Positions 61,866 through 64,000 of a stretch of DNA of 64,000 nt are shown piece by piece. The notes under the pieces are model-generated. The model had not been told where the DNA came from. It made no database searches and saw only the letters and a program-made list of their open reading frames with translations. The DNA is taken from contig NZ_CP037993.1 in NCBI RefSeq assembly GCF_004367745.1, positions 1,674,001 through 1,738,000 of the forward strand. Reading direction: 5' to 3'. The translations under genes were made by a program, and so were the position numbers. How positions within the stretch are numbered: the stretch's first letter is position 1; the number at the start of each line of letters is the position of its first letter. This DNA is from Herbaspirillum huttiense. GTDB lineage: Bacteria > Pseudomonadota > Gammaproteobacteria > Burkholderiales > Burkholderiaceae_D.

Positions 61866-64000
61866 ATGAATATCTCGCTTCCCTTCATCAAGCGTCCCAT
61901 CGCGACCACGCTCCTGACCATCGGCATTGCGCTGGCGGGCATGGTGGCCTTCCGCCTGCTGCCGGTCTCGCCGCTGCCGCAGGTGGATTACCCGACCATC
62001 TCGATCTCGGCCTCGCTGCCGGGCGCCAGTCCGGAGACCATGGCGGCGACCGTGGCCACGCCGCTGGAACGCGCCATGGGCGCGATTGCGGGCGTGACCG
62101 AGATGACCTCGACCAGCTCGCAAAACTCCACCCGCATCACCCTGCAATTCGACCTGAACCGCGACATCGACGGCGCCGCCCGTGACGTGCAGGCCGCGCT
62201 CAATGCCGCGCGCAACCTGCTGCCTACCGGCATGCCGAGCAATCCGACCTACCGCAAGGTCAACCCGGCCGATGCGCCCATCCTGATCCTGGCCATGACG
62301 TCCGACACCATGACCCAGGGCCAGATGTATGACGCTGCCGACAGCATCGTGGCGCAGAAACTGTCGCAGGTGCGCGGAGTGGGACAGGTGAGCGTGGGCG
62401 GCAGTTCGCAGCCGGCGGTGCGCATCGAGCTCAATCCGACGGCGCTCAACAAATACGGCATCGGCAGCGCCGACGTGCGCACGGCCGTAGCCGCCACCAA
62501 TGCCAATCGTCCCAAGGGTTTGCTGGAAGATGATGGCCGCAACTGGCAGATCTACGCCAACGACCAGGCCAAGACCGCCGCTGAATATGCGCCGCTGATC
62601 GTCTCCTACCGCAACGGCACGCCGGTGCGGGTGCAGGATGTGGCCGAGGTGCGCGACTCGGTGGCCGATGTGCGCAATGCCGGTTCTTCCAACGGCAAGC
62701 CTTCGGTGCTCATCATCATCAACCGCCAGCCGGGCGCCAACATCATCGAGACGGTCGACAACGTTCGCGCCTTGCTGCCGCAGTTGCAGGCCTCGATCCC
62801 GTCGGCCATCGACATGAAGGTGGTGCTGGACCGCACCCCGACCATCCGCGCTTCGTTGAAGGAAACCGAGTTCACCCTGATGCTGTCGGTGGCGCTGGTG
62901 ATCATGGTGGTGTTCCTGTTCCTGCGTAATGCGCGGGCCACGCTGATCCCGGCGGTGGCCGTTCCCGTCTCGCTGATCGGGACCTTCGGCATCATGTACC
63001 TGGCCGGATTCAGCCTCGACAATCTTTCGCTGATGGCGCTGACCATTGCCACCGGCTTCGTGGTCGATGATGCCATCGTGGTGCTGGAAAACATTTCGCG
63101 CCACATCGAAGCCGGCATGAAGCCTTACAAGGCGGCCTTGCTGGGTGCGCGCGAAGTGGGCTTCACGGTGCTGTCGATGAGCATTTCGCTGATCGCCGTC
63201 TTCATTCCCATCCTGATGATGGAGGGGATCGTCGGGCGGCTCTTCCGCGAGTTCGCCATCACCTTGTCGGTGGCCATCCTGGTCTCGCTGGTGGTGTCGC
63301 TGACGACCACGCCCATGATGTGTGCGCAGCTGCTGCGCCATGATCCCGAGGGCGATGCAGCGCGCCGCCAGCGCCGCCATCCGTGGCTGCAGAAAATCGC
63401 CGACCAGAGCGCGGCCATCTTCGAGGACATGCTGCTGGCCTACGAGCGCACGCTGGCCTGGGCCCTGCGCGCTGCGCCGCTGATGATGCTGATCCTGCTG
63501 GGCACGATTGCATTGAACGTTTACTTGTACAAGGCGATTCCCAAGGGCTTCTTCCCGCAGCAGGATACCGGCCGCCTGGTCGGCGGCATCCGGGGCGACC
63601 AGGCCATTTCCTTCCAGGCCATGCGCACCAAGCTCAACGAGTTCATCGACATCGTCAAGGCCGATCCGGCCGTCTCCGATGTGGTGGCCTTCACCGGCGG
63701 ACAACGGCGCAACGGCGGCTTCATGTACGTGACGCTCAAGCCCCTCTCTGAACGAAAAGACAGTGCCGACAAGATCGTGGCACGGTTGCGCATCAAGACC
63801 GCCAAGGTGGCCGGTGCGCGGGTGTTCCTGGTGCCGGTGCAGGACATCCGCATCGGCGCGCGGCAGAGCGATTCGCAGTATGAGTATTCGCTCAAGTCGG
63901 ACGATGTGGGCCTCTTGCGCATCTGGGAGCCCAAGATTCGCCTGGCGCTGTCCAATCTGAAGGAGCTGGAAGACATCAGCACCGACCAGCAGGACAACGG
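61866..64000 (+). CDS. mdtC: RND efflux inner-membrane transporter subunit, MdtC-like, 3' end cut by window edge
   Basis: An ATG at 61866 opens a frame that runs without stop to base 64000 (711 codons). [20 protein letters not shown] opening, [40 protein letters not shown], and the proton-relay [20 protein letters not shown]. The C-terminal third is outside the window. It is homologous to, but distinct from, the adjacent MdtB, in the mdtABC order. A reverse-strand frame at 61377-63704 is its shadow. Confidence 0.95.
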   Translation, partial: MNISLPFIKRPIATTLLTIGIALAGMVAFRLLPVSPLPQVDYPTISISASLPGASPETMAATVATPLERAMGAIAGVTEMTSTSSQNSTRITLQFDLNRDIDGAARDVQAALNAARNLLPTGMPSNPTYRKVNPADAPILILAMTSDTMTQGQMYDAADSIVAQKLSQVRGVGQVSVGGSSQPAVRIELNPTALNKYGIGSADVRTAVAATNANRPKGLLEDDGRNWQIYANDQAKTAAEYAPLIVSYRNGTPVRVQDVAEVRDSVADVRNAGSSNGKPSVLIIINRQPGANIIETVDNVRALLPQLQASIPSAIDMKVVLDRTPTIRASLKETEFTLMLSVALVIMVVFLFLRNARATLIPAVAVPVSLIGTFGIMYLAGFSLDNLSLMALTIATGFVVDDAIVVLENISRHIEAGMKPYKAALLGAREVGFTVLSMSISLIAVFIPILMMEGIVGRLFREFAITLSVAILVSLVVSLTTTPMMCAQLLRHDPEGDAARRQRRHPWLQKIADQSAAIFEDMLLAYERTLAWALRAAPLMMLILLGTIALNVYLYKAIPKGFFPQQDTGRLVGGIRGDQAISFQAMRTKLNEFIDIVKADPAVSDVVAFTGGQRRNGGFMYVTLKPLSERKDSADKIVARLRIKTAKVAGARVFLVPVQDIRIGARQSDSQYEYSLKSDDVGLLRIWEPKIRLALSNLKELEDISTDQQDN

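Noticed and set aside
61377..63704. 775-codon reverse-strand open frame across mdtB/mdtC
   Set aside because: It is the antisense of two strongly conserved RND genes in a high-GC genome. The translation is rich in His, Arg and Gln with no family motif.
1..64000. tRNA or rRNA genes
   Set aside because: No cloverleaf with a GGTTCGAATCC-type T-arm, and no rRNA-like sequence, was noticed on either strand. A tRNA scan would settle this.

Overview
The window looks like chromosomal DNA of a high-GC betaproteobacterium, most likely Herbaspirillum or a close relative in the Oxalobacteraceae. This is inferred from the gene content: an FdsGBA-FdhD-FdsD NAD-dependent formate dehydrogenase operon, an rpsP-rimM-trmD-rplS operon, adjacent etfBA and a long acyl-CoA dehydrogenase, a DUF3579 gene and an MdtABC-type efflux operon. 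No database search was possible. About 58 protein genes are supported. I found no rRNA, tRNA, CRISPR array or intact insertion sequence.

Layout. 1-4.1 kb: a cut hexose-6-phosphate mutarotase gene and three regulators. 4.3-12.6 kb: an OFA-family transporter followed by the molybdenum formate dehydrogenase operon. 12.7-18.5 kb: an accessory stretch of secreted proteins, lipoproteins and a chemoreceptor, bounded by two copies of the fdsD 3' end plus terminator. 18.6-26.1 kb: a cluster with a flavin reductase, an ABM-domain protein, an unusual alpha/beta hydrolase, a SnoaL-like protein, an Ssu/Tau-type ABC importer and a group D flavin monooxygenase. 26.6-29.4 kb: a Fur-controlled TonB-dependent receptor. 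29.7-36.9 kb: a 2-ketogluconate utilisation locus (PtxS-like repressor, kguE, kguK, kguD) in which a polar-amino-acid-type ABC importer stands where an MFS transporter is usual.

37.1-48.0 kb is housekeeping: electron transfer flavoprotein, acyl-CoA dehydrogenase, ribosomal proteins S16 and L19 with RimM and TrmD, a Nudix hydrolase, a CbiB-like protein and fumarase C. 48.1-51.2 kb is an island of visibly lower GC. It holds a large two-domain peptidoglycan hydrolase (M23-like plus GH19-like) and a tightly coupled small secreted protein, which I read as a candidate antibacterial effector and periplasmic immunity pair. 51.3-53.6 kb: two envelope proteins and trpS. 53.7-64.0 kb: an OmpR/EnvZ-type two-component system, a Spy/CpxP-like chaperone and the mdtABC multidrug efflux operon (mdtC cut by the window end). 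Between spy and mdtA lies a striking array with an exact 12-base period.

How it fits together: formate would enter through the OFA carrier and be oxidised to CO2 with NADH formation; 2-ketogluconate would be imported, phosphorylated and reduced to 6-phosphogluconate; the 18.6-26.1 kb cluster would import and oxygenate an unknown small organic or organosulfur compound. The envelope-stress regulator, chaperone and pump at the right end resemble the BaeSR-Spy-MdtABC set of enterobacteria in content.
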